A DNA stretch of 64,000 bases from an uncultured Bacteroidales bacterium (GCA_949289565.1 CASEOO010000016.1:186001-250000), one strand, 5' to 3'; positions 33,862 to 43,702 are shown, counted from the stretch's first letter. Numbers and translations are program-made. The notes: generated from the sequence alone by a model not told the origin.

Positions 33862-35534
33862 CTTTCTCCCAGTAGAATTTTAGCATTCGCCACAGCCGCA
33901 TCTGAAAGGACAGAGCCGCTGAGCATGCGGGCAATCTCCAAGACTCTCTGGTCTGCAGAGAGCCTTTTTATTTCTGATACAGTCCGTCCTGACACAGCTG
34001 ACTTGGTGACCAAATAATGGGCAGAGCCTTTAGCCGCCACCTGAGGAAGATGGGTAATGGCAAAGACTTGCATGAACTGTCCCATCGAACAGATGACAGA
34101 ACCCATCTTGTCGGCTACGCTACCAGAGACTCCTGTATCAATTTCATCGAAAATCATCGCGGGCATATGGGCATATCTCGCCATGATAGATTTAAGCGCC
34201 AGCATGATTCTGGACATTTCTCCGCCTGAAGCGCATCTGGCTATATCGGTCAGATTCCTGCCGGTAGATGAAAATTCATATCTGACGGCATCTGTGCCAT
34301 CCTGGCTTCTCTGTGCCGGCTCGACAGCAATCCTGAATTCAGCGTCCGGAAGCTCCATGGAACGCACAGAGTCCCTGATAGCGGCTGAAAGTTCGACTGC
34401 AGCTTCTTTTCTGGCCACGGTAAGCGCGGCTGATGCCTGCTCAAGTTCCCTGTCTTCTTTTTCCAGAATCTTTTCCAGTTCACTTTTTCTCTCGTCTGAA
34501 ACAGCCATGCCGGCGATATCGGCTGAAAGTGAATCTCTCACTGCTATCAGCTCTGACACAGAAGAACATGAATACGACCTGAGCAGAGAGTAGAGCATGG
34601 AAAGCCTGTCTTCCACCTCTTGAAGACGCCCCTCAGGCACTTCAGTATCTGAATTGAGTACGGAAAGTTCAGACAAGATATCATCTATCTCCAGCCTGGC
34701 GCTTTCTAGCCGTTCTGCCAGCTGGACTGCAGCGGGAACGAACTGCGAAATTTTTTGCAGATGCCGCTCAGCATCTCTCATAACTGACGGCACAGAGACA
34801 TCACCGTCTCCTGACGGGACAGCAGAAAGCAGAGATTCAGCGGAACAGAGCCCCTCCTTGATTTCTTCTGCATTAGCAAGAAGCTTCTGCTCCTGCTCCA
34901 AGTCTTCCAGCTCACCGTCGCGCAGACCTGCGGCCTCCAGCTTGTCCAGCCTGGATCTGTTGTATTCATATTCAGCCTGCGCCTTTTCAATATTCTTCCT
35001 GATATCCTCCAGCTCGCGCAAATGCTCATTGTAAGATTTGAAACGCTTGCGATAGTCCTCAAGAAGGGCATTGTCGCCCGCAAAATGATCCAGAAGCGAC
35101 ATCTGGAAATGCTTGTCCGAAAGCAAGAGTGTCTGATGCTGTGAATGGATGTCAATAAGCCTGGATGAAAGCGCAGACAGAAGCTGGACCTGGACTGGAG
35201 AGTCATTCACAAATGAACGTGATCTTCCAGTAGGATTCACTACCCTCCTGACTGTAAGCTTTCCGTCATCCCAGTCCACTTCAGCATCTTCTAACAGGGT
35301 TCTAAGAACCTCATCGTCACGGTCCGCAATAAACTCGCCCTCTACAACGCAATTGTCAGAAGACTCGCCGATCATGGATGCATCCGCCTTCGCCCCTAAA
35401 AGAAGGGACAAAGCTCCGAGCAGAATAGATTTTCCTGCTCCTGTCTGTCCTGTAATGATAATCAGACCCTCCGGAAATTCTGTTTCCAGAGAGTCTATAA
35501 GCACATAATTTTTGACACTGAGCTTTCTGAGCAT
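33852..35534 (-). CDS. recN: DNA repair protein RecN
   Basis: This 560-residue SMC-like ATPase acts early in double-strand break repair. GQTGAGKSILLGAL near residue 30 is Walker A, the centre is a coiled-coil hinge, and LKSIMARYAHMPAMIFDEIDTGVSG near the end holds the Walker B. Full length fits the family. It is 14 bp after rpoZ and probably in the same operon. Confidence 0.95.
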   Translation of the reverse strand: MLRKLSVKNYVLIDSLETEFPEGLIIITGQTGAGKSILLGALSLLLGAKADASMIGESSDNCVVEGEFIADRDDEVLRTLLEDAEVDWDDGKLTVRRVVNPTGRSRSFVNDSPVQVQLLSALSSRLIDIHSQHQTLLLSDKHFQMSLLDHFAGDNALLEDYRKRFKSYNEHLRELEDIRKNIEKAQAEYEYNRSRLDKLEAAGLRDGELEDLEQEQKLLANAEEIKEGLCSAESLLSAVPSGDGDVSVPSVMRDAERHLQKISQFVPAAVQLAERLESARLEIDDILSELSVLNSDTEVPEGRLQEVEDRLSMLYSLLRSYSCSSVSELIAVRDSLSADIAGMAVSDERKSELEKILEKEDRELEQASAALTVARKEAAVELSAAIRDSVRSMELPDAEFRIAVEPAQRSQDGTDAVRYEFSSTGRNLTDIARCASGGEMSRIMLALKSIMARYAHMPAMIFDEIDTGVSGSVADKMGSVICSMGQFMQVFAITHLPQVAAKGSAHYLVTKSAVSGRTVSEIKRLSADQRVLEIARMLSGSVLSDAAVANAKILLGESQS

Positions 35535-35548
35535 TCTTTACAGCAGGG

Positions 35549-35872
35549 TTACTCTTCGTTGTCTTCCTTCTTCGCCATCCTGTAGAAAATCTCTCCGTTT
35601 TCAAATTCGGAGATTGCTACAAGCGCCGGCTTAGGCTGCTTCTCGTAATATTTTGAAATCTCAATCTGCTCCCTGTTCTCGAAAACTTCTTCCATAGTAT
35701 CTCTCTCATTCTTGAAGTCCTCAAGCTTTCTGGTCAGTTCTTTTTTCTCAGCTACAGCTATCTGATTGGCCCTCTTGGCCAGAATAACCACTGATTCATA
35801 AATGTTGCCTGTAGGAGCCGCGATATCGCAGAGATCCCTGGTGATAGTGTTTGTAGGTACTTTCTTATTCAT
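35549..35872 (-). CDS. rpoZ: RNA polymerase omega-like subunit (RpoZ-like)
   Basis: The 107-residue protein has TRDLCDIAAPTGNIYESV and ILAKRANQIA, which match the omega/Rpb6-like proteins found in Bacteroidota. It would assist RNA polymerase assembly. It sits between bamD and recN, which fits a conserved neighbourhood in this phylum. Divergence from the classical omega makes the assignment less certain than for the flanking genes. Confidence 0.75.
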   Translation of the reverse strand: MNKKVPTNTITRDLCDIAAPTGNIYESVVILAKRANQIAVAEKKELTRKLEDFKNERDTMEEVFENREQIEISKYYEKQPKPALVAISEFENGEIFYRMAKKEDNEE

Positions 35873-35921
35873 GTCAATATTGTTTCTCTATTTAATTATA
35901 CCGGCAGAGCTGACACGGGTT

Positions 35922-36785
35922 TCAATTTTTTTTCAGTTTTTTTATCTCCTTGTCCAGTTCTTTGACGGCTTCCGCGCTTTCCTCCCCTGCATAGCGTCCC
36001 AGAGCTCTCTGCGCCCTGCGGTACAGAAGATCAAGCTCCCGGCAATAATCAGAGTCAGGATATTCGCCCTTGAAGTTCAGATAATCATCCACAAAGGTCA
36101 TATATCTTTCCTTCTGCTTCTGATGCACGCTCAGCTGGGCGTACTTGTACGATGACATCGCTATATAATAAAGAATGTCTTCTCTGAAAATATTGTCGGC
36201 GTCATCTTTCAGGACGTTTCTCAAAGCGACTCTGGAAGCTATGTAATCTTCCATTTTATAATACAGCCTGGCGGCTTCAAAAGCCTTGGTATCCAGCCTC
36301 TCCTCCAGGTCAGCCATCATGAGTTCGCAAGCTTCCATATGCACAGAGTTGGGATATTCCTGCATATACTCGGATATGGCGTTCATGGCCTTGTAAGTCG
36401 GATTCTGGTCCAGCTCGTACCGCAATGTAGAACGGTACAGGCAGTCCAGGCGCAAGAACCTGGCCTCAGGAGCAAAAGGGCTTCTCGGGAAATATTCCAG
36501 AAAATGGTCGAAATTCGTCTCGGCAGTGTAGTAATCACGGAACCTGTAATTGCTCAACCCCCAATAATACTGGACTGTATCATCTCTCTCAGTACCTGTA
36601 GTCAACATGGAAAGCGACTCAAAAAGCGCAGCCGCCTTTGAATATTTGCCATTGTTGTAGTATTCAAAAGCGGCCTCATATTTGAGGTCAACGTCATTGC
36701 TGTTCAACAGCATCTCATACTGGGACTTGCATGAAAAAAGAAGCATCGCCCCGAAAATCAAAATAAAAAAACGTTTCATTGGCAT
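35922..36785 (-). CDS. bamD: BamD outer-membrane assembly lipoprotein
   Basis: This is a 287-residue lipoprotein with a lipobox ending LLFSC. The mature part is helical TPR-type repeats (EYYNNGKYSKAAALFESL and YFPRSPFAPEARFLRLDC), the BamD pattern. It works with BamA at 25.4-28.0 kb. A second in-frame ATG at 36779 trims two residues. It is directly before rpoZ. Confidence 0.85.
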   Translation of the reverse strand: MPMKRFFILIFGAMLLFSCKSQYEMLLNSNDVDLKYEAAFEYYNNGKYSKAAALFESLSMLTTGTERDDTVQYYWGLSNYRFRDYYTAETNFDHFLEYFPRSPFAPEARFLRLDCLYRSTLRYELDQNPTYKAMNAISEYMQEYPNSVHMEACELMMADLEERLDTKAFEAARLYYKMEDYIASRVALRNVLKDDADNIFREDILYYIAMSSYKYAQLSVHQKQKERYMTFVDDYLNFKGEYPDSDYCRELDLLYRRAQRALGRYAGEESAEAVKELDKEIKKLKKN

Positions 36786-36802
36786 CGTGTCTTCTGATGC
36801 GG

Positions 36803-37723
36803 TTACATATTGAGAAATTTTTCAGCATCCATAGCAGCCCTGCATCCTGAAGCCGCGGCTGTGACTGCCTGCCTGTACAGCGGGTCCTGGACATCTCCGG
36901 CGGCGAAAACCCCTTCAACATTGGTGCGGGACGTCTTGCCGTCAGTAATGATATATCCATTTTCGTCCGTCCTGACCCACGTGGAGAAGACTTCTGAATT
37001 AGGATGGTGGCCAATAGCCAGGAAAAAGCCGTCTATCGCGATATCGAACACTTCGCCGTCTTTTCTTTTGAGCCTGGCGCCGGTCACACCGGAAAGATCG
37101 CCCAGGACTTCCTGGGTATTGCAGTTCCAGAGTATCTCGATATTAGGCGTATTCATGACCTTGTCCTGCATCGCCTGGGAGGCTCTGAGAACATCCCTGC
37201 GAACTATCATATACACTTTCTTGCAAATGCCAGCCAAATAGGAGGCCTCCTCGCAGGCAGTGTCCCCGCCTCCGACTACAGCAACGTCTCTGTTTCTGTA
37301 GAAAAATCCGTCGCAAGTGGCACACGCTGAGACACCCATTCCTCTGAATTTCGTCTCTGATTCGAGGCCGAGATACCTGGCTGTGGCGCCAGTGGCTATA
37401 ATCAGGGCATCTGCAGAAACCTCTTCCCCGCTGTCAAGTGTCAGGCGGAAGGGCCTTGAAGACAGATCCGCTTTCGTGACGATTCCACGGCGGATATCAG
37501 TGCCAAGACGCACCGCCTGCGCCCGCATTGCATCCATCAAAGCCTGCCCTCCTATGCCGTTTTCGAAACCAGGATAATTCTCGATGTCTGTAGTGGTGGT
37601 GAGCTGTCCCCCCGGCTGAATGCCTTCATAAAGAACAGGGGAAAGATTCGCACGTGAGGCATAAATCGCCGCAGTATATCCTGCAGGCCCGCCGCCTACT
37701 ATCAAGCACTTCATTTTTTCCAT
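36803..37723 (-). CDS. trxB: Thioredoxin reductase
   Basis: This is a 306-residue FAD enzyme that uses NADPH to reduce thioredoxin. GGGPAGYTAAIYA is the FAD-binding start, CATCDGFFY the redox-active disulfide, and VVGGGDTACEEASYL the NADPH loop. GVFAAGDVQD ends the FAD domain. It lies 17 bp upstream of the bamD start. Confidence 0.95.
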   Translation of the reverse strand: MEKMKCLIVGGGPAGYTAAIYASRANLSPVLYEGIQPGGQLTTTTDIENYPGFENGIGGQALMDAMRAQAVRLGTDIRRGIVTKADLSSRPFRLTLDSGEEVSADALIIATGATARYLGLESETKFRGMGVSACATCDGFFYRNRDVAVVGGGDTACEEASYLAGICKKVYMIVRRDVLRASQAMQDKVMNTPNIEILWNCNTQEVLGDLSGVTGARLKRKDGEVFDIAIDGFFLAIGHHPNSEVFSTWVRTDENGYIITDGKTSRTNVEGVFAAGDVQDPLYRQAVTAAASGCRAAMDAEKFLNM

Positions 37724-37767
37724 ATCCTATTTTTATAATCAGTCAATCATGCAAAGATAGTAAATTT

Positions 37768-38613
37768 TCAGAGTCCCTTGACATGTTTTTTCACAAGTCC
37801 ATAAACAGGGCCGATAATCCAGTCCGGAAGAATGGCGATAACAGGCAGAAAAATCTTGTTTATCAATCCTGGCATCAGCTGCTTCCGTCTGCGGAACATG
37901 GCCTTGAGAGCTTTTTCGACAGCTTTCTGCGGAGGTATCATCACATAAATCCTGACAGCGAGCCTGCGCAGAGACGGCTTAAGCGGATAAAGAGGCGTGT
38001 CTACAGCCCCGAAATAAGCAGTGGTCACACTTACCCCCGTACCACGGCATTCTGTCCGGAGAGAGCGCGAAAAGGCCTTGATGAACCGTTTTGTATCTGC
38101 GTACATGCCCACAGCCGGCCATGGCATCCACGCGGCCAGCGACGATATATTCAGGATATATCCATGCTTCCGTTCTTTCATCGCCGGCAAAAACTCCCTG
38201 CAGAGCATCAGCGGCGTATAATTATGGACCATCATAATGGTGGAAAGCAGTTTCTTGTCCACTGAGGCGATTTCTTTGAAAAAAAACAGGCCTGCATTGT
38301 TTATAAGAATATCTACCGGGACTCCGAAATCCGAGGCGGCCTTTCCCACTTCAGATGCTGCCTCCATCTTTGAGAGGTCCTGAACCAGAGGCAATATCCT
38401 GAATTTTTCCTTGCCTTCAAGATCCGATGCCTGCACCTTCCGGTGCAATTGTTCCGCAAACTGCTCCAGCCGTTCCTTGGATATGTCTGCCATTATAAGG
38501 CAATATCCGTTTTCAGCGAGAAGCTCGGAATATATCTGTCCCATTCCTCCTGCGGCGCCAGTAATCACTGCCGCTGATTCAAATTTTCCATAAGGTATTC
38601 CTTTGGCACTCAT
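37768..38613 (-). CDS. Short-chain dehydrogenase/reductase
   Basis: This 281-residue SDR has ITGAAGGMGQIYS as nucleotide loop, NNAG, a catalytic Ser in ILNISSLAAW and the YADTK catalytic Tyr-Lys pair. Classical SDRs reduce or oxidise keto or hydroxy groups with NAD(P)H. The extended C-terminal part, rich in basic and hydrophobic residues, may associate with membrane. Substrate is unknown. It runs divergently from the Fur-family regulator. Confidence 0.85.
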   Translation of the reverse strand: MSAKGIPYGKFESAAVITGAAGGMGQIYSELLAENGYCLIMADISKERLEQFAEQLHRKVQASDLEGKEKFRILPLVQDLSKMEAASEVGKAASDFGVPVDILINNAGLFFFKEIASVDKKLLSTIMMVHNYTPLMLCREFLPAMKERKHGYILNISSLAAWMPWPAVGMYADTKRFIKAFSRSLRTECRGTGVSVTTAYFGAVDTPLYPLKPSLRRLAVRIYVMIPPQKAVEKALKAMFRRRKQLMPGLINKIFLPVIAILPDWIIGPVYGLVKKHVKGL

Positions 38614-38673
38614 TTCTTGACAATTTTTGACCTTTTATTGACAATTATTTAATTTTGAATTTTTCAATTTTAT

Positions 38674-38704
38674 TTTGCCATGACGGCAAATTTAATTAAT
38701 TTTG
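38674..38704 (+). promoter_or_regulatory. Fur-family gene promoter with overlapping palindrome
   Basis: TTTG (38674-38677) and TAATTTTG (38697-38704) are 19 bp apart, a near-ideal promoter. TTTGCC (38674-38679) and GGCAAA (38685-38690) form an inverted repeat with 5-bp spacer that covers the -33 box. A regulator bound there would block transcription. Confidence 0.75.
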
Positions 38705-38722
38705 CGCACTTAAAAACGAAGT

Positions 38723-39184
38723 ATGACCAGCCAGACACAGAAAAACGATATGGACCATTTCAAAGATGTCCTCAAATCACACTCGCTGAAAGCCACGCCG
38801 CAGAGGCTTGCAGTGCACGAAGCTATGCTTAAACTCGGCCATGCTTCAGCTGACATGGTGACAGAAGAGATCCAGAAAAGCAGCGGCACCAAAGTCACCG
38901 TCGCATCAGTATACAACATCCTTACCAACATGGCAGGGCTTGGAATTTATCACCACAGGCTCAGTGCAAACAACAAGATGTATTTCGATGTCAATACATT
39001 CAAGCATTTCCATATTTACGACAGCGAAAACCATGAATTCAAGGATGTAATAGACAATGAACTTGTAGAGCTGATTGAAAATTATTTCAGCAAGCGCAGG
39101 TTCAGAGGCTACAGCATCGAAAACATTGACATCCAGCTGGTAGGAAAGCCTACACGGAAAAAGAAAGCCGCATCGCGCGGATAA
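38723..39184 (+). CDS. Fur/PerR-family transcription regulator
   Basis: The 153-residue protein has a winged-helix part (LKSHSLKATPQRLAVHEAM, TVASVYNILTNM) and a C-terminal dimer/metal domain with HFHIYDSENHE. The CxxC zinc pairs seen in many Fur proteins are absent, so metal or peroxide sensing must use His/Asp/Glu ligands. A palindrome on its own promoter suggests autoregulation. A PerR-like peroxide role is possible because trxB is near, but this is inference. Confidence 0.85.
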   Translation: MTSQTQKNDMDHFKDVLKSHSLKATPQRLAVHEAMLKLGHASADMVTEEIQKSSGTKVTVASVYNILTNMAGLGIYHHRLSANNKMYFDVNTFKHFHIYDSENHEFKDVIDNELVELIENYFSKRRFRGYSIENIDIQLVGKPTRKKKAASRG

Positions 39185-39211
39185 GGCGGACAGTCTTCCG
39201 GCCGGCAGGCG

Positions 39212-40684
39212 TCAGGACTGAATACGTCCAAGCCTGCGGGCCTTGATTATGCAATATATGAACGCCGCCAATGCTACGGCAGCCCCGGCGGCATATCCTA
39301 TGACAGGATCAAGATGCAGTCCTCCTGACTTATATGGAGCCATCATAAAATAACTCACACAAACAAAAGTAAGAAAGGCGGCAGGGACAGATGCCATCCA
39401 ATGCGGTTTTCCGGATTCTGACAGATATGCGGCTACAGTCCAGAGAACCAAGGCAGCCAGTATCTGGTTGCATATTCCTACGTAGTTCCAGACAGTGGAG
39501 AAATCCATCATGCAGCAGAAATATGCTATAATAAACACAGGCACAGATATAACCAGCCTGTGGCCAATCTTTTTCTGGTCATACTTGAACAGGTCTGCCA
39601 GAGTCAGACGCATGCTTCTGAATGCAGTGTCCCCGGAAGTGATGGGACAAACCACCACGCCGACTACAGCAATGACAGCCCCGACTTTGCCCAGCCAGCT
39701 TTTGCATATCATATCCACTGCTATAGCAGGCGTGACTTTGGTCAGCACGCCGTCCACCATGATTCCGTCTGTGGCGGCGCTGTTCAAACCCTCAGGACCG
39801 CCGAAATATGCCATGGCGGCGCTGGCCCATATCATAGCCACTATGCCCTCTGCAATCATGGCTCCGTAGAATACAGGCCTCCCGTATTTTTCATTTTTCA
39901 AACATCTTGACATCAACGGCGACTGCGTAGAATGGAACCCAGATATAGCGCCGCATGAAACCACGATGAAAAGCATCGGAATCAGAATATTGTTCTGTGG
40001 ATCTGAATGATAATTCTTCAGAGTGTCAACAGTGAGCTCCGGCATGGAAATGCCGCCGGAAATGTCCCCTGCCAGCATGGCTCCGCCCACGCCTACGGCC
40101 ATGAAAAGCAGTGCGGCTCCCATAAAAGGATAGATTGAGCCTATTATCTTGTCGATAGGCAGCAAGGTCGCAAGAATATAATATATGAAAATAATATAAA
40201 GCCACCACGTCTTGTCCCAGCCTGTAAGCGACTGCATCAGGTCTGCAGGACCAGTAACAAAGGAGACGCCGATCGCCAGCAAAAGAAACGGGACCACTAT
40301 AGTCATGACTGTTTTTCCGGCTCGTCCAAGATACTTTCCTGCAACATCCGGCATGTTTACGCCCCCGTTTCTCAGAGACAGCATTCCTGAGAAATAATCA
40401 TGGACCGCGCCCATGAATATGCATCCGAAAACTATCCACAGATAAGCGGCAGGGCCATATGCCGCTCCCATGATTGCGCCAAAAATAGGGCCAAGGCCGG
40501 CTATGTTCAGAAACTGGATCACAAAGACTTTCCATGTAGGCATAGCCTTGAAGTCTACATTGTCCGCCTTCGTAACAGCAGGCGTCAGCTTCTGAGGGTC
40601 AGCGCCGAAAAACCTGTCCACGAATTTTCCATAAAGGAAGTAACCCGCCACCAACGCGAGTATCGCCAAACAAAAAGTTATCAT
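39212..40684 (-). CDS. cstA: CstA-family carbon starvation/peptide transporter
   Basis: This 490-residue membrane protein has about fourteen helices and the CstA signatures QFLNIAGLGPIFGAIMGAAYGP and GAVHDYFSGMLSLRNGG. CstA-type proteins take up peptides or pyruvate. It is the short form common in Bacteroidota and ends convergently with the Fur-family gene 27 bp away. Confidence 0.88.
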   Translation of the reverse strand: MITFCLAILALVAGYFLYGKFVDRFFGADPQKLTPAVTKADNVDFKAMPTWKVFVIQFLNIAGLGPIFGAIMGAAYGPAAYLWIVFGCIFMGAVHDYFSGMLSLRNGGVNMPDVAGKYLGRAGKTVMTIVVPFLLLAIGVSFVTGPADLMQSLTGWDKTWWLYIIFIYYILATLLPIDKIIGSIYPFMGAALLFMAVGVGGAMLAGDISGGISMPELTVDTLKNYHSDPQNNILIPMLFIVVSCGAISGFHSTQSPLMSRCLKNEKYGRPVFYGAMIAEGIVAMIWASAAMAYFGGPEGLNSAATDGIMVDGVLTKVTPAIAVDMICKSWLGKVGAVIAVVGVVVCPITSGDTAFRSMRLTLADLFKYDQKKIGHRLVISVPVFIIAYFCCMMDFSTVWNYVGICNQILAALVLWTVAAYLSESGKPHWMASVPAAFLTFVCVSYFMMAPYKSGGLHLDPVIGYAAGAAVALAAFIYCIIKARRLGRIQS

Positions 40685-40753
40685 TGCAAATAATATCAGT
40701 CAAAAACAGAACAAATTTAAGATTTTTCGCTGTATTTTGCGGCCAGGGGATAT

Positions 40754-40787
40754 AAAAATGTTCCGGCAAATCAAATCTGCCGGAACA
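40754..40787 (-). terminator. Terminator of tRNA-Val
   Basis: A perfect 10-bp stem (40759-40768 with 40778-40787) is followed by T5 on the minus strand, 18 bp after the mature tRNA end. Confidence 0.85.
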
Positions 40788-40804
40788 ATATAAATTCAAT
40801 GGAG

Positions 40805-40879
40805 TGGGAGCTGAGGGAGTCGAACCCCCGACCCTCTGCTTGTAAGGCAGACGCTCTGAACCAACTGAGCTAAGCTCCC
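40805..40879 (-). tRNA. tRNA-Val (anticodon UAC)
   Basis: The 75-nt sequence folds as a cloverleaf: acceptor GGGAGCT pairs with AGCTCCC, the D arm is TAGCTCAGTTGG, the anticodon loop CTTACAA holds UAC on a TCTGC/GCAGA stem, and the T arm has GGTTCGA. CCA is not encoded. A full -33/-7 promoter lies upstream and a terminator follows. Confidence 0.96.
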
Positions 40880-40929
40880 GTCAAACGTTTCTTCGAGACC
40901 ATTGCCGCGTCCCTTTCGTTTTGGGATTG

Positions 40930-40960
40930 CAAAGATACGCAAGAAAAATTATCCTGCAAA
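40930..40960 (-). promoter_or_regulatory. Promoter of tRNA-Val
   Basis: TTTG (40957-40960) and TATCTTTG (40930-40937) on the minus strand are 19 bp apart. The start would be near 40923, giving a leader of about 44 nt. Confidence 0.8.
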
Positions 40961-40998
40961 TTTTTTTTAAACATTTTTATAAAACATTATGGAAATAG

Positions 40999-42555
40999 TC
41001 AGAGAGCCCAGTCTGTTCCCTTCGGACAGTCTGAGAATATTGCGGAGGCATCCTTATAAAGGCTCTCATATTCCTGCACGGAAATCTGCCGGCTTCCTGA
41101 ATATCTCGAAGACACATCCAGAGGCACTCCTGACATATTCCTGCTCGAATATTCTTTCCAGCCGTTATCTCCTGACGGCGCAGAAGGATTCGGAGCAGGC
41201 GATGAATACCAGCCGGAGCGCGCTATATGTCCGTCCATCCTGCAATTCACATATGCGACATTGTCGAAATCTTCCTTATTTCCCCCTGAACGCGCCAGAT
41301 ACACAGAACCGCTCTCCACACCGCTGTCACAAATGATGTCACAGTCCAGAAAAACAAAGCCTCTGTCGCCGTTTCCGCATCTGGCCTGCACTATATATCC
41401 TCCTTTCGCATTTTCGCACGACTTTATTTCACACGACTCGAACAGAGCCGTCTTCACATATCCCCATATGAAATCCACGTCACCTGTCAGGCTGCAATTT
41501 CTGAACAGACACCATCCTTTCAGCTCCACTGTATCCTGCTCCCCGGTGAAGCTGCAGTTCACAGCTGTCAGACGTCCGTCATCGCTGTTAAAATAAATCG
41601 TCTCGGCCTGGCTGCCATGGCCATGAGTATTTTCCAGGGAAATATCCTCAAATCTGAGCAGATCGCAGTTCTCCACCAGCACAACGGACCTGCCTCCGGC
41701 CTTGCCTACAGGCTGTCCCAGCTCAGGAATCGAAGTGACTCCGCCACCGACGCCATTAACATATGAATTGCAATTGTCAAACCTTATAATGGTATTCTCC
41801 TTGCCTTCACCTCGAATGGTCAGATGATTTTTGTTCCGGATATAAAGCTGCTCTTCATAAATGCCGGATGAAACAGAAACGGTCATCTCATGGCTCTGGC
41901 CACAGGCATTTGCAAAATTAACAGCCCCCTGCACCGTCATGAAATCGCAATTCCTGCTTCCAACGGTGACTTCATGATCCTTCTCCGGCTCAGGCATCAC
42001 AGAAAAAGTCCACTCCCCTGCCTTGATTCCGGAAAATCCATCAGCCATAATGGCGCCGTCCGATATTTCCACGCTGTACGTCCTGCCATAATCCAGCCTG
42101 TCAGAATGCAGCCTGACCGTCACTGTATTCCCGTCCGCTACGGCAGGGTCATAATACACTATCCGGTAATATCCTGACGATGAAGAGCCTATGGCGTCCA
42201 TTGCAGTGGTGAATTTTGTTTCATCAGTCATTTGCGGCCTCTCAGAGTGCGACGCCGCAATATCTTTCATCTCTATGCGGTCCACTTCAGAGCCGTTCTC
42301 ATCCAGAATCCTTACCGCCCCATCTGTGCCGACTTGCGGGGCGGATTTGAACTCCAATGTCAAATACGAATCCACACAGGCATTCTTGCCATAAGGATAT
42401 GCTGTATAGACATCTGTCTTGAGTTCTTCCGGACGCTCCATCGCAGCCTGGACGCCATCGGTTTCCGCGGCATTCCCGCCGTCCTTGGCGCATGATATTG
42501 CAAACAGGAAAACAGCCGCTGTCATCAATATTTTTTTCAGTGTTCCCATTGTCAT
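40999..42555 (-). CDS. Pectin methylesterase (CE8) lipoprotein
   Basis: This 518-residue protein has a lipoprotein signal (lipobox ending FAISC), a beta-sandwich domain (about 50-200), then a right-handed beta-helix. SQAETIYF, the active-site DFIWG and YIVQARCG match the CE8 motif blocks (QAE, DFIFG-type and nearby Arg). CE8 enzymes remove methyl groups from pectin. No SusC/SusD or lyase genes are beside it, so it is a solitary carbohydrate gene. It is divergent from a fimbrillin gene. Confidence 0.82.
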   Translation of the reverse strand: MTMGTLKKILMTAAVFLFAISCAKDGGNAAETDGVQAAMERPEELKTDVYTAYPYGKNACVDSYLTLEFKSAPQVGTDGAVRILDENGSEVDRIEMKDIAASHSERPQMTDETKFTTAMDAIGSSSSGYYRIVYYDPAVADGNTVTVRLHSDRLDYGRTYSVEISDGAIMADGFSGIKAGEWTFSVMPEPEKDHEVTVGSRNCDFMTVQGAVNFANACGQSHEMTVSVSSGIYEEQLYIRNKNHLTIRGEGKENTIIRFDNCNSYVNGVGGGVTSIPELGQPVGKAGGRSVVLVENCDLLRFEDISLENTHGHGSQAETIYFNSDDGRLTAVNCSFTGEQDTVELKGWCLFRNCSLTGDVDFIWGYVKTALFESCEIKSCENAKGGYIVQARCGNGDRGFVFLDCDIICDSGVESGSVYLARSGGNKEDFDNVAYVNCRMDGHIARSGWYSSPAPNPSAPSGDNGWKEYSSRNMSGVPLDVSSRYSGSRQISVQEYESLYKDASAIFSDCPKGTDWAL

Positions 42556-42678
42556 GTGGTCATTTTATATTGCAAAACTACAACAAATGGCACAACCGGA
42601 CTTGGATTTATCGTCAAAAAACAGGGATGGACAAAAATTTTTCCAGAAATATGTCTTTTACCCCTGTCAAAAAATCCG

Positions 42679-42686
42679 TATATTTG
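42679..42686 (+). promoter_or_regulatory. -7 box of the fimbrillin gene at 42.7 kb
   Basis: TATATTTG matches TAnnTTTG, 35 bp before the ATG at 42722. The -33 partner is poor. Confidence 0.5.
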
Positions 42687-42721
42687 GCTTCATTCATAGT
42701 ATTCACTATTTCACAAGAGCC

Positions 42722-43702
42722 ATGAAAAAGAACACCATTCCCGCATTGGCCATCCTGATGGCCACAAGCATGTTTTTCATGCAGGGATGCAGAGACATCC
42801 TCGTCATCGAATATGTCCAATGCCCTGTATGCCAGCCTGACGGAAGCTCGGATGATCAGGAAAACCAGGGAGGAAGCGGGCTCGGAAACAATCTGGTCAG
42901 TTTCCATGCTTCCGTGGAAAGCCTGAATCTCGCTACCAAGTCCATGTCTCCCATAGCGGCAGATACCAGAGTGATGATATATGCCTATCATGGTTCAACA
43001 GACGATGCTGTATCTACATCCGCTGTTGCCAGAGGCTCATATACAGCCAAGCAGACAGGGACGCTCACAGGAGACAGCGGGTACAAAATGCTTCTGACAA
43101 ACGGAATTTTCGATTTCTATGCGGTATCCACTAACACATCTGATTCCCCTCCTGTATTCTCGAACGGCATTTCCTCTGCACTCAAGAACGGAGTCGATTA
43201 CCTGTGGTGGAATGAAGACAATTACGATGTTGCCGGTTCGCAGGTAACTGTCCCCGTCGTGCTGAACCACTCAGCAACACAGATATCAATAGAGCTCGAC
43301 ACTTACGGAGAAGGGGTGTATGTCCAAAGCATCGTATCAGCGACTGTCACCGTCCCGAAACCAGGAGCCCAGATGGATCTTTCCACCGGCGTCATACCTC
43401 CGGCCACAGAATATGACGCCGCTCCCGCGGCAATGGGCGTAAACGGGCTGAAACTCCAGTACACCATGCTTCCGCTGAAGACAGACCAGCCGATGAAACT
43501 TACACTGAACCTGATGCTGAACGGAGAGCCGGATGTCAAGAAATACGAAGTGGATATCCCGGTTCCTGACGGAGAGCTTGCCGCCGGAAATTCATACAAA
43601 TTCCGCGCAGTCATAGATGGCGACAATGTCACATTCCCTCAAGTAGGCGTGAGCGACTGGGTAGATGTCGATGAAACAGGAAAACCGCTTTATCCGCACT
43701 AA
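42722..43702 (+). CDS. Fimbrillin (Mfa-like) family lipoprotein
   Basis: I place the start at ATG 42722 (MKKNTIPALAILMATSM), giving 326 residues. The lipobox ends MQGC, and the mature protein has NLATKSMSPIAADTRVMIYAY, then DYLWWNEDN and LNHSATQISIEL, the pattern of the fimbrillin/Mfa1-like two-domain fold. It ends PLYPH. Such proteins polymerise into fimbriae or cap them. It is solitary: no anchor or tip partner is adjacent. Confidence 0.85.
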   Translation: MKKNTIPALAILMATSMFFMQGCRDILVIEYVQCPVCQPDGSSDDQENQGGSGLGNNLVSFHASVESLNLATKSMSPIAADTRVMIYAYHGSTDDAVSTSAVARGSYTAKQTGTLTGDSGYKMLLTNGIFDFYAVSTNTSDSPPVFSNGISSALKNGVDYLWWNEDNYDVAGSQVTVPVVLNHSATQISIELDTYGEGVYVQSIVSATVTVPKPGAQMDLSTGVIPPATEYDAAPAAMGVNGLKLQYTMLPLKTDQPMKLTLNLMLNGEPDVKKYEVDIPVPDGELAAGNSYKFRAVIDGDNVTFPQVGVSDWVDVDETGKPLYPH

